From an uncultured Clostridia bacterium (lineage in GTDB: Bacteria > Bacillota > Clostridia > Lachnospirales > Lachnospiraceae), in the NCBI GenBank assembly GCA_947174885.1, contig CAMWKO010000021.1:1-45097 (forward strand): a stretch of 45,097 nucleotides of DNA. Direction: 5' to 3'. The notes under the pieces were generated by a model, which had not been told where the DNA came from, searched no databases, and saw only the letters and a program-made list of their open reading frames with translations. The position numbers and the translations under genes are program-made. The stretch's first letter is position 1; each line of letters begins with the position of its first letter. Below, one piece after another: positions 8,517 through 16,927 of the stretch.

Positions 8517-9884
8517 TTAAAATTTATCATCATTTTCAGTTCTTGTCATAGTTCCTATTATTTTACATAATATTCCTACTGCTATAAACACCACTGCACA
8601 TATAATAAATGGATTTATTATTATTTCTGACAGACTTTCAACCACCTTTCCCATCTCTGGTACCTCTGAACTCATACCCTTTACTACTACACTCATAAAG
8701 CCCTTTGATATAAATGAGAAAAATAACAATATAATTCCCGGTACAAACAGTGGTGCAAACAATCCTCTCAGTGTAACAGAAATCTGTTTATCAATAATAA
8801 CTGTAACAGCAATACATATAACGGCTATAATACTAAGCACTGTAATCAATGTCATTATACCACCTTCTACATACTCCATTATTTCAGTAATACTTATATC
8901 ACTGACTTCATAATAAATCTCCTTTCGTATTTCTACTAATGAATCATACATCTCATCAACCATTTCAGAAACAGATTTCTCTTTCGTGTCCTCTGCAAAA
9001 TCTAACATCAGCCTTCTAAATTCCTCTTGATTAGAACTGTCAAGCACAATCCTGTTTCCAAATGCACTCTCTATATTCCTTTTAAGTTCCTCATATGCTT
9101 CCTTATCCATTGAATCCCCAAACTCACTTACTGTGAATAATTCATCTACATCAATACCGCCTTTTGCCCTTATATCCTTTATAATCTCATCTATATAAAT
9201 ATCAAAGAAATCTACATATATGTTTTCAATTGTTTTCCTAACTTCCTCTTTTTGGGGAATTTTATTGTCAAAAATAACCTGAGTAATATACTCCATCCAC
9301 TCATCAATGGATTCTCCAAAGTTACCCTCTATATCCTTTATAAATTCTTTGTCTATTTCTGCTATAATATCATTTCTCAAACCATCAATAATGCCTGTAT
9401 CTTCTATCAGTTTCATAAAACTGCCCTCAGAAAGCACACCGACTTTAATCGAAATCATAATACCGTCAAAAAACAGCACAAATCCTAATAATATACAACA
9501 AAGTACTGCGATTACATTTCTGGTCTTACAGTTCCTATACTGATTTGGCGCAGGTATGGGATTATACTGGTTCATATCAGGCGGATAGTTTGGATTATAA
9601 TTTGGGTCATATCCGTTTTGATTATGATTGCTATTATAATTCTGGTTATATCCGTTTCCCTGATTATAATTTTGGTTATAATTCTGATTATATCCATTAT
9701 TCTGGTTGAAATTTTGGTTATAATCCTGATTATATTCATTATTCTGATTATAATTTTCGTTATAATTCTGATTATATCCATTATTCTGGTTATAACTCTG
9801 ATTGTAATTCTGGTTATATTCATTTCCAAAATCGTTATTTTGATTATATCCGTTACTATTCTGATTAAAATTATTATTATCCAC
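8517..9884 (-). CDS. Membrane protein with Asn/Gln/Tyr repeat N-terminus, unknown function
   Basis: I do not recognise a named family. Residues 2-92 are low-complexity repeats of YNQNNGYNQN type, then a Pro/Tyr stretch to about 115, then the first membrane segment at about 122-146. A soluble, acidic, helical region of about 200 residues follows, then three more membrane segments near the C-terminus (beginning ITVLSIIAVICIAV, FAPLFVPGIILLFF and INPFIICAVVFIAV). I chose the GTG at 9884 because AAGAGG lies 7 bases upstream and the protein then starts MDNNNFNQ; an in-frame ATG at 9932 gives 471 residues but lacks a clear ribosome site. It stands alone between two terminator-like regions. The repeat DNA is a degenerate minisatellite whose copy number may vary. 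Confidence 0.75.
   Translation of the reverse strand: MDNNNFNQNSNGYNQNNDFGNEYNQNYNQSYNQNNGYNQNYNENYNQNNEYNQDYNQNFNQNNGYNQNYNQNYNQGNGYNQNYNSNHNQNGYDPNYNPNYPPDMNQYNPIPAPNQYRNCKTRNVIAVLCCILLGFVLFFDGIMISIKVGVLSEGSFMKLIEDTGIIDGLRNDIIAEIDKEFIKDIEGNFGESIDEWMEYITQVIFDNKIPQKEEVRKTIENIYVDFFDIYIDEIIKDIRAKGGIDVDELFTVSEFGDSMDKEAYEELKRNIESAFGNRIVLDSSNQEEFRRLMLDFAEDTKEKSVSEMVDEMYDSLVEIRKEIYYEVSDISITEIMEYVEGGIMTLITVLSIIAVICIAVTVIIDKQISVTLRGLFAPLFVPGIILLFFSFISKGFMSVVVKGMSSEVPEMGKVVESLSEIIINPFIICAVVFIAVGILCKIIGTMTRTENDDKF
9600..9880. repeat. Degenerate minisatellite coding the Asn/Gln/Tyr tract
   Basis: Short units built from TTATAATTCTGGTTATA-like sequence recur through this stretch and encode YNQN steps. 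Such coding tandem repeats can gain or lose units by slippage. Long open frames on the opposite strand here are a by-product of the composition. Confidence 0.75.
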
Positions 9885-9996
9885 TAAACTGCCTCTTTTC
9901 CTTTCTCTTTTATGTGTATAACCATCAGTCAATTTTACCCGTTCACTGGCTACATTGTATCAGCCTGCTTTTAATCCCAATGGTATGCTACATAGA

Positions 9997-10031
9997 AAAA
10001 AGGAATGTTTCAATTAATCACATTCCTTTTT
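9997..10031 (-). terminator. Terminator of the glgC-glgD-spoVG operon
   Basis: AAAAAGGAATG (9997-10007) pairs with CATTCCTTTTT (10021-10031), with a 13-base loop. The T-rich arm ends the minus-strand transcript about 30 bases after the spoVG stop. Confidence 0.8.
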
Positions 10032-10059
10032 CCAAATATTATAAAAGATTTAACTAAAA

Positions 10060-10314
10060 TTAATCTGCTTCATTATATTTTGAAATAATAGCCTCTTGAA
10101 TCTTAAATCTCACATCAGAGCTAATAGGATGAGCAATATCTCTATATGTACCATCTGCTGTCTTCACACTAGGCATGGCGATAAATAAACCTTTATCGCC
10201 ATTGATTACCTTAATATCATGAACAACAAACTCATTATCAATGGTTATAGATGCAACCGCTTTTAATTTTCCCTCTGATATATTTTTTTTCAATCTAACA
10301 TCTGTTATTTCCAT
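10060..10314 (-). CDS. spoVG: SpoVG, nucleic-acid-binding regulator
   Basis: 84 residues starting [10 protein letters not shown] and containing the family signature ([32 protein letters not shown]). In Firmicutes SpoVG affects sporulation septation, capsule and cell-wall genes, and binds DNA or RNA. Length is typical though the acidic tail is short. AAAGGGGG lies before the ATG. It lies 21 bases after glgD, so it is probably the last gene of the glycogen operon rather than a separate unit; a terminator follows. Confidence 0.95.
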   Translation of the reverse strand: MEITDVRLKKNISEGKLKAVASITIDNEFVVHDIKVINGDKGLFIAMPSVKTADGTYRDIAHPISSDVRFKIQEAIISKYNEAD

Positions 10315-10335
10315 GAAAAATCCCCCTTTCGGAAG

Positions 10336-11457
10336 TTACAAGCCAATACGCTCATTCTTCTCCACTACTATTTTTATCTGACCATTTTCTCCGACATATC
10401 TTTCATTAGCCTTAATTGTGTCATGACTTTCTACAATACAATTCTCGATGTAAGTATTATCTCCAATATATACATTGTTTAGAATAATAGAGTTTTTAAT
10501 TACACAATTATTTCCAATATATGCCTTCTTAAATAAGACTGAATTTTCTACCTGTCCATTAATGATACATCCGCTTGATACCAGACTGTTCTTAATATTA
10601 GAGCCCGGATTATACTTTGCCGGCGGCATATCATCTACCTTAGAGTAGATATCAGGATATTGTTTAAAAAAGTAGTTTCTTATTTCAGGTTTCAGGAAAT
10701 CCATATTTGTCTTGTAATATGCCTCCACTGTAGATATATTACTCCAATAGTTATCCAGCTTATAGCCATAGATACGCTTAATGTTTTTATATCTTACAAG
10801 AATGTCATTTACAAAATCATGTCTCTCTTCTTCTGCACATTTTTCAATTAATTCAATAAGCTGTCTTCTTCTTATAATATAGATACCCGCTGATACAGTC
10901 CTTGAATCCGATGCCATAGGTTTTTCCTCAAATTCAACAATCCTGCTATCCTCATTCATCTTTACAAGACCAAATCTGGTAATATCTGTTTCCTGTGGCA
11001 TATCCTTACACACTACAGTAATATCAGCCTTTTTCTTAATATGATACTCAAGTACCTTATTGTAATCCAGCTTATAAATACCATCGCCTGCTGCTATAAC
11101 TACATATGGCTCATGGCTGTTCTTAAGGAATTTAATATTCTGCCAGATGCTGTCTGCTGTTCCTCTATACCAGAAACCATTATCTGCTGTAATAGAAGGT
11201 GTAAATACATACAAGCCTCCCTGCTTTCTACCAAAATCCCACCATTTTGATGAGCTTAAATGCTCATTCAAGGATTTTGCATTATACTGCGTAAGTACAG
11301 CAACCTTCTGAATATTGGAATTGGACATATTACTAAGAGCAAAATCTATAGCTCTGTAACTGCCTGCCACCGGCATGGCAGCTATAGCTCTTTTGTATGA
11401 AAGCTCTTTCATCTTGTTGTTGTTTCCGCCTGCTAAAATAATACCTATAGCTCTCAT
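10336..11457 (-). CDS. glgD: GlgD, glucose-1-phosphate adenylyltransferase non-catalytic subunit
   Basis: 373 residues related to GlgC but with a degenerate nucleotide-binding loop: GGNNNKMKELSYKRAIAAMP replaces the GGxGxRLxxLTxxRAKPAVP pattern. This marks GlgD, the partner that, in Bacilli and Clostridia, stimulates GlgC in ADP-glucose synthesis for glycogen. The C-terminal third is a left-handed beta-helix with hexapeptide-like repeats (IIN..VEN..LFK, VIKNSIIL, YIENCIV). Its ATG overlaps the glgC stop by one base (TAATG), indicating coupled translation. SpoVG follows. Confidence 0.94.
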   Translation of the reverse strand: MRAIGIILAGGNNNKMKELSYKRAIAAMPVAGSYRAIDFALSNMSNSNIQKVAVLTQYNAKSLNEHLSSSKWWDFGRKQGGLYVFTPSITADNGFWYRGTADSIWQNIKFLKNSHEPYVVIAAGDGIYKLDYNKVLEYHIKKKADITVVCKDMPQETDITRFGLVKMNEDSRIVEFEEKPMASDSRTVSAGIYIIRRRQLIELIEKCAEEERHDFVNDILVRYKNIKRIYGYKLDNYWSNISTVEAYYKTNMDFLKPEIRNYFFKQYPDIYSKVDDMPPAKYNPGSNIKNSLVSSGCIINGQVENSVLFKKAYIGNNCVIKNSIILNNVYIGDNTYIENCIVESHDTIKANERYVGENGQIKIVVEKNERIGL

Positions 11458-12728
11458 TACATTTCACCTGCCTTAATAATATATTCGCCACTTCCAAGTG
11501 TTCTGTTCGGATAATCCGACTCCTCCGTCACACCTGAAATAGCTGTGTTTTTACCTATAGTTACATTATTTGGAATAACCGAATTCTCTCCAATAGTTGC
11601 AAGACCAAAAGCATAAATCTTTTTATCCAGCTTACTCTCCACCTCAGGTCCGATACCGACTCTTGTCCCCTGTCCTATTACAACATTTTCTGCAATAATA
11701 GATTTTTCAATATAAGCATTATCTTTAATAACTGTATTCTGCATAATAATTGAATCTCTTATAACAGCACCCTCACCTATTGTAACTCCTACACCTATAA
11801 CAGAATTGTAGACCTCACCACGTATATCACAGCCCTCACTAATTATACTTCTGTTGATTACACTCTTGTCAGAAATATACTGTGGAGGAAGTATATCGTT
11901 GTTTGTATAAATCTTCCAAAACTCCTCATAAAGATTGAATACAGGAATCAAATCAATAAGTTCCATATTAGCTTCCCAATATGAGCCTAAAGTTCCTACA
12001 TCCTTCCAATATCCATTGTACTCATAAGCAAAAATCCTGTCATTCTTTTCATGGCAGTATGGAATGATATGTTTTCCAAAATCACACTGCTTCTGATCCT
12101 TAAGCTTAATAAGTGCATCCTTTAATACCGACCACTTAAAGATGTAAATACCCATTGATGCCAGATTACTTCTTGGATGCTCCGGCTTTTCTTCAAACTC
12201 TGTAATTCTGTTTTCATCATCTGTGAGAACCACGCCAAATCTGCTCGCTTCTTCAATAGGTACAGGCATACACGCAATAGTAATATCTGCATCATGTTCC
12301 TTATGATAATTTAACATAAGCTCATAATCCATCTTATAAATATGATCTCCTGACAATATGAGAACATATTCTGCATTGTACTGCTGCATATACTCAATAT
12401 TCTGATATATTGCATTAGCTGTTCCTGTATACCACTCACTATTTCCACTTTTCTCATATGGTGGGAGTACTGTCACACCACCCACATTTCTATCAAGGTC
12501 CCATGGAATACCAATGCCTATATGTGCATTCAGCCTTAATGGCTGATACTGAGTAAGAACACCTACCGTGTCCACTCCTGAATTAATACAGTTACTAAGA
12601 GGGAAATCTATAATTCTATATTTTCCGCCAAAAGCAACTGCTGGTTTTGCCATTTTAGAGGTCAATACTCCGAGCCTGCTACCTTGACCTCCTGCCAATA
12701 GCATAGCTATCATTTCTTTTTTAATCAC
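11457..12728 (-). CDS. glgC: GlgC, glucose-1-phosphate adenylyltransferase
   Basis: 423 residues. It makes ADP-glucose from glucose-1-phosphate and ATP, the committed step of bacterial glycogen synthesis. The N-terminal nucleotidyltransferase carries [19 protein letters not shown] and [27 protein letters not shown] holds the metal site, and FEEKP, the sugar-phosphate site. The C-terminus is a beta-helix of hexapeptide repeats. The start is GTG at 12728 with GAGGTGA 6 bases upstream; a downstream ATG would trim only five residues. First gene of glgC-glgD-spoVG. No glycogen synthase or branching enzyme is nearby in the window. Confidence 0.96.
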   Translation of the reverse strand: MIKKEMIAMLLAGGQGSRLGVLTSKMAKPAVAFGGKYRIIDFPLSNCINSGVDTVGVLTQYQPLRLNAHIGIGIPWDLDRNVGGVTVLPPYEKSGNSEWYTGTANAIYQNIEYMQQYNAEYVLILSGDHIYKMDYELMLNYHKEHDADITIACMPVPIEEASRFGVVLTDDENRITEFEEKPEHPRSNLASMGIYIFKWSVLKDALIKLKDQKQCDFGKHIIPYCHEKNDRIFAYEYNGYWKDVGTLGSYWEANMELIDLIPVFNLYEEFWKIYTNNDILPPQYISDKSVINRSIISEGCDIRGEVYNSVIGVGVTIGEGAVIRDSIIMQNTVIKDNAYIEKSIIAENVVIGQGTRVGIGPEVESKLDKKIYAFGLATIGENSVIPNNVTIGKNTAISGVTEESDYPNRTLGSGEYIIKAGEM

Positions 12729-12755
12729 GCAATCACCTCGTTGTAAAATTGTATA

Positions 12756-12786
12756 TGCTTATTGTATCACAAAAACAATAAATAGT
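12756..12786 (-). promoter_or_regulatory. Likely glgC operon promoter
   Basis: On the minus strand, TTTCAC, about 18 bases, then TACAAT (within GTGATACAATAAG). The -10 box is good and the -35 box is weak. Exact edges are approximate. Confidence 0.45.
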
Positions 12787-12907
12787 GAAACTAATTTCCT
12801 AAATTTCTGCCATTTTTTTTGAATTTTTTGGTAAAAATACTCAAAAAAAATTTATACTGTTAAAAATCATGTTCACAGAACTTTTATTTCTAAGTGTTTT
12901 TAAACTA

Positions 12908-12936
12908 TTTCATTTTTTATTTGATAGTAGTATAAT
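12908..12936 (+). promoter_or_regulatory. Likely murC promoter
   Basis: TATAAT at 12931-12936 with TTTCAT 17 bases upstream (12908-12913). The -10 box is perfect; the -35 box is a poor match. Confidence 0.45.
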
Positions 12937-13022
12937 AACTAATTAGAACAAAATGTATATATTAATAATATATTCATTTTAATTATTTTTATCCTAATTA
13001 ATAGAAATGGAGGATTGTAATT

Positions 13023-14414
13023 ATGCTGACTGGCTGCAACATTAGTTTAAATAATATAAATAATGTTCATTTTATTGGTATAGGTGGCATAAGTATGAGC
13101 GGTCTTGCTGAAATTCTTATTTCAAAGGGCAAAAAGGTTACCGGTTCAGATGCAAAGGAATCTGACATTACAAAACATCTTGTATCAATCGGTGCAACAG
13201 TATTATATGGTCACAATGCAGAAAATATTACAAGCAATATTGATCTTGTGGTTTATACTGCTGCCATAAAAGAAGACAATCCTGAATATTTAAAAGCCTT
13301 GGAATTAAATATTCCTACTATTCCAAGAGCAGAGCTTGTTGGTCTTATAATGAAGCAATACAATACCGCCATTGGTGTTTCAGGTACTCACGGAAAGACT
13401 ACTACTACATCTATGATTTCACACATATTAATGTCTGCCGAGACAGATCCTACCATCATGGTAGGCGGAATATTGGATTCAATAGGCGGAAATATAAGAA
13501 TCGGACATTCAGATACCTTTATTACAGAGGCATGTGAATATACAAACAGTTTTTTATCTTTCTTTCCAACGATTGGTATTATTCTGAATGTTTGTGAGGA
13601 TCATATGGACTTTTTTAAGGATATCGATGATATAAGACACAGCTTTAGGGAGTATGCAAAGCTTATACCCGAAAACGGCACTCTTATCATAAATTCAGAA
13701 ATACCTGATTATGAATATTTTACAAATGAGCTGCCTTGCAGCATTGTAACCTTTGGTATGAATCCTGCCAAAAGTCATATCTCTGCAAAGAATATTTCCT
13801 TTGACGAATATGCCAGAGGAAGCTTTGATTTATGTGTTGACGGCGAGATTACAGACCATATTGAATTATCTGTTACCGGCATTCACAATATATGCAATTC
13901 CCTTTCTGCCATTGCCTGTGGGTTGGCTATGAATTTATCCTTAGAAAGTATCAAAAGCGGCTTAAAATCCTGTGTTGGCTCAGAAAGACGTTTTGAATAC
14001 AAAGGCAAGGTCAACGGTGTCACTATTATTGATGACTATGCTCATCATCCTGATGAGATAGAGGCTACCCTTAAGACAGCTAAAAATTATCCTCATAAGA
14101 CAACGTGGTGCGTATTTCAACCTCATACCTATACCCGCACTCATGTATTTCTTAAAAATTTTGCGAAATCACTTTCTCTTGCTGACAAAGTAATTTTAAC
14201 GGATATATATGCTGCCAGAGAAAAAAATACCTTGGGCATATCTTCCTTGGATTTGCTTGAAGAATTAAAAAAATTGGGCTGTGAAGCTTATTATTTCCAA
14301 TCCTTTGAGGAAATAGAAAAATTTTTATTAAAAAATTGTATTAACGGTGATTTGTTGATAACTATGGGAGCCGGAGATATTATAAATGTAGGAGAAGATT
14401 TATTAAAAAAATAG
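13023..14414 (+). CDS. murC: UDP-N-acetylmuramate--L-alanine ligase
   Basis: 463 residues. It adds the first amino acid, L-alanine, to UDP-MurNAc in the cytosolic phase of peptidoglycan synthesis, using ATP. Visible: the N-terminal Rossmann part IHFIGIGGISMSGLAEIL-like stretch near residues 12-30, the ATP loop GVSGTHGKTTTTSM (about 120-133), the DHMDFF motif, the GIHNICNSLSAIA segment and the C-terminal DDYAHHPDEI. Length is normal. ATG with GGAGG upstream. It is alone on its strand, away from the mur/dcw cluster, and ends in a strong terminator. Confidence 0.96.
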   Translation: MLTGCNISLNNINNVHFIGIGGISMSGLAEILISKGKKVTGSDAKESDITKHLVSIGATVLYGHNAENITSNIDLVVYTAAIKEDNPEYLKALELNIPTIPRAELVGLIMKQYNTAIGVSGTHGKTTTTSMISHILMSAETDPTIMVGGILDSIGGNIRIGHSDTFITEACEYTNSFLSFFPTIGIILNVCEDHMDFFKDIDDIRHSFREYAKLIPENGTLIINSEIPDYEYFTNELPCSIVTFGMNPAKSHISAKNISFDEYARGSFDLCVDGEITDHIELSVTGIHNICNSLSAIACGLAMNLSLESIKSGLKSCVGSERRFEYKGKVNGVTIIDDYAHHPDEIEATLKTAKNYPHKTTWCVFQPHTYTRTHVFLKNFAKSLSLADKVILTDIYAAREKNTLGISSLDLLEELKKLGCEAYYFQSFEEIEKFLLKNCINGDLLITMGAGDIINVGEDLLKK

Positions 14415-14424
14415 TTTTCCACAT

Positions 14425-14477
14425 ATCCACATATTTTTAATTCATTTTGAAATTAAAAATATGTGGATACTTTTTTT
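14425..14477 (+). terminator. murC terminator containing DnaA-box-like sequences
   Basis: An 18-bp perfect stem (14425-14442 with 14451-14468, 8-base loop) is followed by T at 14471-14477. The arms carry ATATCCACA (14423-14431) and TGTGGATAC (14462-14470), so the same DNA also resembles DnaA boxes. Confidence 0.85.
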
Positions 14478-14532
14478 ATTTATTTTCTTTTCTTATATGA
14501 TTTTTTAAGGCATTAAAATTTTTTAATATTTT

Positions 14533-14568
14533 TTATCCACATTTTCCACTTTTTCCACTTTATCACAA
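14533..14568 (+). promoter_or_regulatory. Four contiguous 9-mers resembling DnaA boxes upstream of dnaD
   Basis: TTATCCACA (14533-14541, exact DnaA box), TTTTCCACT (14542-14550), TTTTCCACT (14551-14559) and TTATCACAA (14560-14568) lie head to tail without gaps. Further near matches lie at 14415-14423 (TTTTCCACA), 14423-14431 and 14462-14470. The region lies just before the replication genes dnaD and dnaC, pointing to DnaA binding. Confidence 0.6.
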
Positions 14569-14626
14569 ATTCTGTTATTTACTGGCTTTGCACAAATTTT
14601 AAACTATTCCAAACTTAAAAATTTTG

Positions 14627-14635
14627 TGTTATACT
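14627..14635 (+). promoter_or_regulatory. Extended -10 promoter element for dnaD-dnaC
   Basis: TG-T-TATACT at 14627-14635 is an extended -10 box. No good -35 box was seen. It lies about 60 bases after the DnaA-box-like run, so a bound protein could affect it. Confidence 0.45.
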
Positions 14636-14742
14636 CTTTCCACTACATAATTGTATTTGGATATTTATACTCAAGTATTTATATCTGTTTTTTGAAACGG
14701 ATATAATTCTTTCTTAAATATCTATAGTTTGGAGAGATTGTC

Positions 14743-15846
14743 ATGAAGAAAATAATGCTAGAAAAAAACACCACTATGGAGGTAACTGCTATATCCAATT
14801 ACTTCATAGATGAATATATGTCACGCGCCAATGGTGAATATGTAAAGATTTATCTCTATCTTTTAAGATGCTGTGGCTCTTCTTTGGAGGTTTCAATAAA
14901 TAGTATAGCAGATACCTTTGAGCATACCGAAAAAGATGTAATGAGAGCCTTAACATATTGGGAACAGGTAGGAATTCTGAATTTAGACTTTGATGCAAAT
15001 AATAATCTTGAGCGCATTACCTTAAAGGACGTGCGTGCTGATGTACCACTTACCTTTAAATATGTTCCCGAAAAAGATGAAGCTACCATTATCTTAAATA
15101 CCGAAGCTGATACACAGGCTTCAGATTTAGTCGCTGATACTTCTGTCACTTATACAGCAGGAAGTATTAAAGAGAAAAAGCCGTTTACACCTGAAAAGCT
15201 TAAACAGCTTACCTCTGATGAGGAAATCAAACAGCTTTTATACATATCACAGACATATTTAGGCAAGACACTCAGTCCCGCTGATACAGATACCATATTA
15301 TATTTCTATGAAGGATTAAATTTTAATGTTGAGCTTATAGAGTTTCTGATTGAATATTGTGTTTCAAACGGTCATAAAACCTTAAGATACATAGAAAAGG
15401 TAGCAATTGACTGGGCAACGGATAATATTACTACTGTAGATGAGGCAAAAGAACGCACTTCTATCTACAATGCCTCATATTATCCTGTCTTAAAGGCATT
15501 TGGACTTTCAGGAAGAAATCCTGCTGCTATTGAGAAAGCCTTTATAGACAAATGGACAAACGAATACGGCTTTAGCATGGATATTATTACAGATGCGTGC
15601 AATCGTACCATTTCATCTATATCAAAGCCTAGTTTCCAGTATGCTGATTCTATTTTGCAAAGATGGAAGAAGAAAGGAGTTTCCTCTCTTTCTGATATTA
15701 AAGCTATTGATAATGAGCATGCACAAGCCTCAGAAGCTGCAAAGGCTTCAAAAACATCAAAAACAAAATCCACTTCATTTAACAGCTTCCCTCAGCGCAG
15801 CTACGATTATAATGAGCTGGAAAGACAACTGTTACACAGAGAATAG
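14743..15846 (+). CDS. dnaD: DnaD-domain replication/primosome protein
   Basis: 367 residues. The N-terminal winged-helix part (about 1-100) reads as DnaD-like (FIDEYMSRANGEYVKIYLY). Two C-terminal DnaD/DnaB_2 domains follow: about 145-215 (EKLKQLTSDEEIKQLLYISQ, then FYEGLNFNVELIEFLIEYC) and about 225-300. These proteins help load the replicative helicase with the DnaC/DnaI-type loader. A Lys/Ser/Thr-rich linker precedes the tail. GGAGAG lies before the ATG, and the next gene begins 8 bases downstream, so helicase-loading genes are paired. The symbol is used loosely: the protein is longer than Bacillus DnaD. Confidence 0.85.
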   Translation: MKKIMLEKNTTMEVTAISNYFIDEYMSRANGEYVKIYLYLLRCCGSSLEVSINSIADTFEHTEKDVMRALTYWEQVGILNLDFDANNNLERITLKDVRADVPLTFKYVPEKDEATIILNTEADTQASDLVADTSVTYTAGSIKEKKPFTPEKLKQLTSDEEIKQLLYISQTYLGKTLSPADTDTILYFYEGLNFNVELIEFLIEYCVSNGHKTLRYIEKVAIDWATDNITTVDEAKERTSIYNASYYPVLKAFGLSGRNPAAIEKAFIDKWTNEYGFSMDIITDACNRTISSISKPSFQYADSILQRWKKKGVSSLSDIKAIDNEHAQASEAAKASKTSKTKSTSFNSFPQRSYDYNELERQLLHRE

Positions 15847-15854
15847 GAGAATAT

Positions 15855-16835
15855 ATGTCAGTCTCTACATCAAAGTATAATGAAATTATACGATTATATG
15901 ATTCTAAAAGACTTCGTATTTATCATGATAAGGCAAGAATACAGCAGGAAGTGTACAGCAAAGTCCCACGCATAAAGGAAATTGACGATGCCATTTCTTC
16001 TTTATCTGTAAGCACAGCAAAGAAGCTTCTTTTATCAAAAGAAGCTTCTATTCATGACTTAAAAGAGCAGATAGCAGCTCTCAAATCAGAAAAAGAGGCT
16101 TTGCTACATACATATTTTCCTGACAGCTCTCTTGAGCCGGAATACGAATGTATTGATTGTAAGGATACCGGATATATTGATAATCAGAGATGTCATTGTT
16201 TTAAAAGAAAAATTATAGAAGCCCTTTATGAGCAGTCAAATCTCAAGGAAATATTAGAAAAGGAAAATTTTAATACCTTTAATCTTAGACTTTACAAATC
16301 AGATACTATTGATTCTGCTACCGGACTTACGCCATTAGCAAACATTTCTCATGCTATTGAAGCCGCAAATGATTTTATAAATACCTTTGATGCAGAATCA
16401 AAAAATCTCTTTATTTACGGTGCCACCGGTGTAGGAAAAACTTTCCTTACAAATTGCATTGCAAAGGAGCTGATGGATAACTCTAATTCTGTAATCTATA
16501 TTTCAGCTATTAAACTATTTGATATACTGGCCGATAATGCTTTTGGCAGAGGCTCTGCGGATATCTCTGCACAATATGATAATATTTTTAATTGTGATTT
16601 GCTTATTATTGATGACTTAGGTACTGAAACAGTAAATACCTTTACTTCTTCACAGCTTTTTAATTGTATTAATGAGCGTTACTTAAATCACAAATCTATT
16701 ATCATATCTACCAATCTTTCTCTGGCGGATATCAGAGAAACATATTCGGAGCGTGTTTTTTCAAGGATTACAAGTAATTATACTTTACTTAAAATCTTTG
16801 GTGATGACCTGCGCATTAAAAGGGCTCTTGAATAA
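15855..16835 (+). CDS. DnaC/DnaI-type AAA+ helicase loader
   Basis: 326 residues. It likely loads DnaB helicase at forks. The N-terminal 90 residues are helical. A Cys cluster (C99, C102, C113, C115 in CIDCKDTGYIDNQRCHC) may bind zinc, as in DnaI. The AAA+ core has Walker A GATGVGKT at 189-196, Walker B LLIIDDLGTE near 250, sensor-1 IISTNLS and an Arg finger region SERVFSRI. AGGAGA lies before the ATG. Paired with dnaD; the replicative helicase dnaB itself lies at 24046-25386. Confidence 0.9.
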   Translation: MSVSTSKYNEIIRLYDSKRLRIYHDKARIQQEVYSKVPRIKEIDDAISSLSVSTAKKLLLSKEASIHDLKEQIAALKSEKEALLHTYFPDSSLEPEYECIDCKDTGYIDNQRCHCFKRKIIEALYEQSNLKEILEKENFNTFNLRLYKSDTIDSATGLTPLANISHAIEAANDFINTFDAESKNLFIYGATGVGKTFLTNCIAKELMDNSNSVIYISAIKLFDILADNAFGRGSADISAQYDNIFNCDLLIIDDLGTETVNTFTSSQLFNCINERYLNHKSIIISTNLSLADIRETYSERVFSRITSNYTLLKIFGDDLRIKRALE

Positions 16836-16927
16836 AAACATCAATAGTTCCTTTTTTATTGCATTACAATTAAAAAGCATATATAATATTTTTGCCTAAT
16901 TTAACATTTTACAAGTGGAGGGACGTT

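Noticed and set aside
9600-9880. CRISPR array in the tandem repeats
   Set aside because: Units are short, variable, and stay in frame in a coding sequence; there are no spacers or cas genes.
9618-9887. Open frame of about 89 codons on the plus strand opposite the Asn/Gln repeat tract
   Set aside because: Its product is only Ile/Val-rich repetition produced by reading the repeat DNA backwards; no ribosome site.
14415-14742. Chromosome origin of replication near dnaD
   Set aside because: There are DnaA-box-like sequences but no dnaA, dnaN or other origin genes within the window, so an origin call is not supported; a regulatory cluster is the safer reading.
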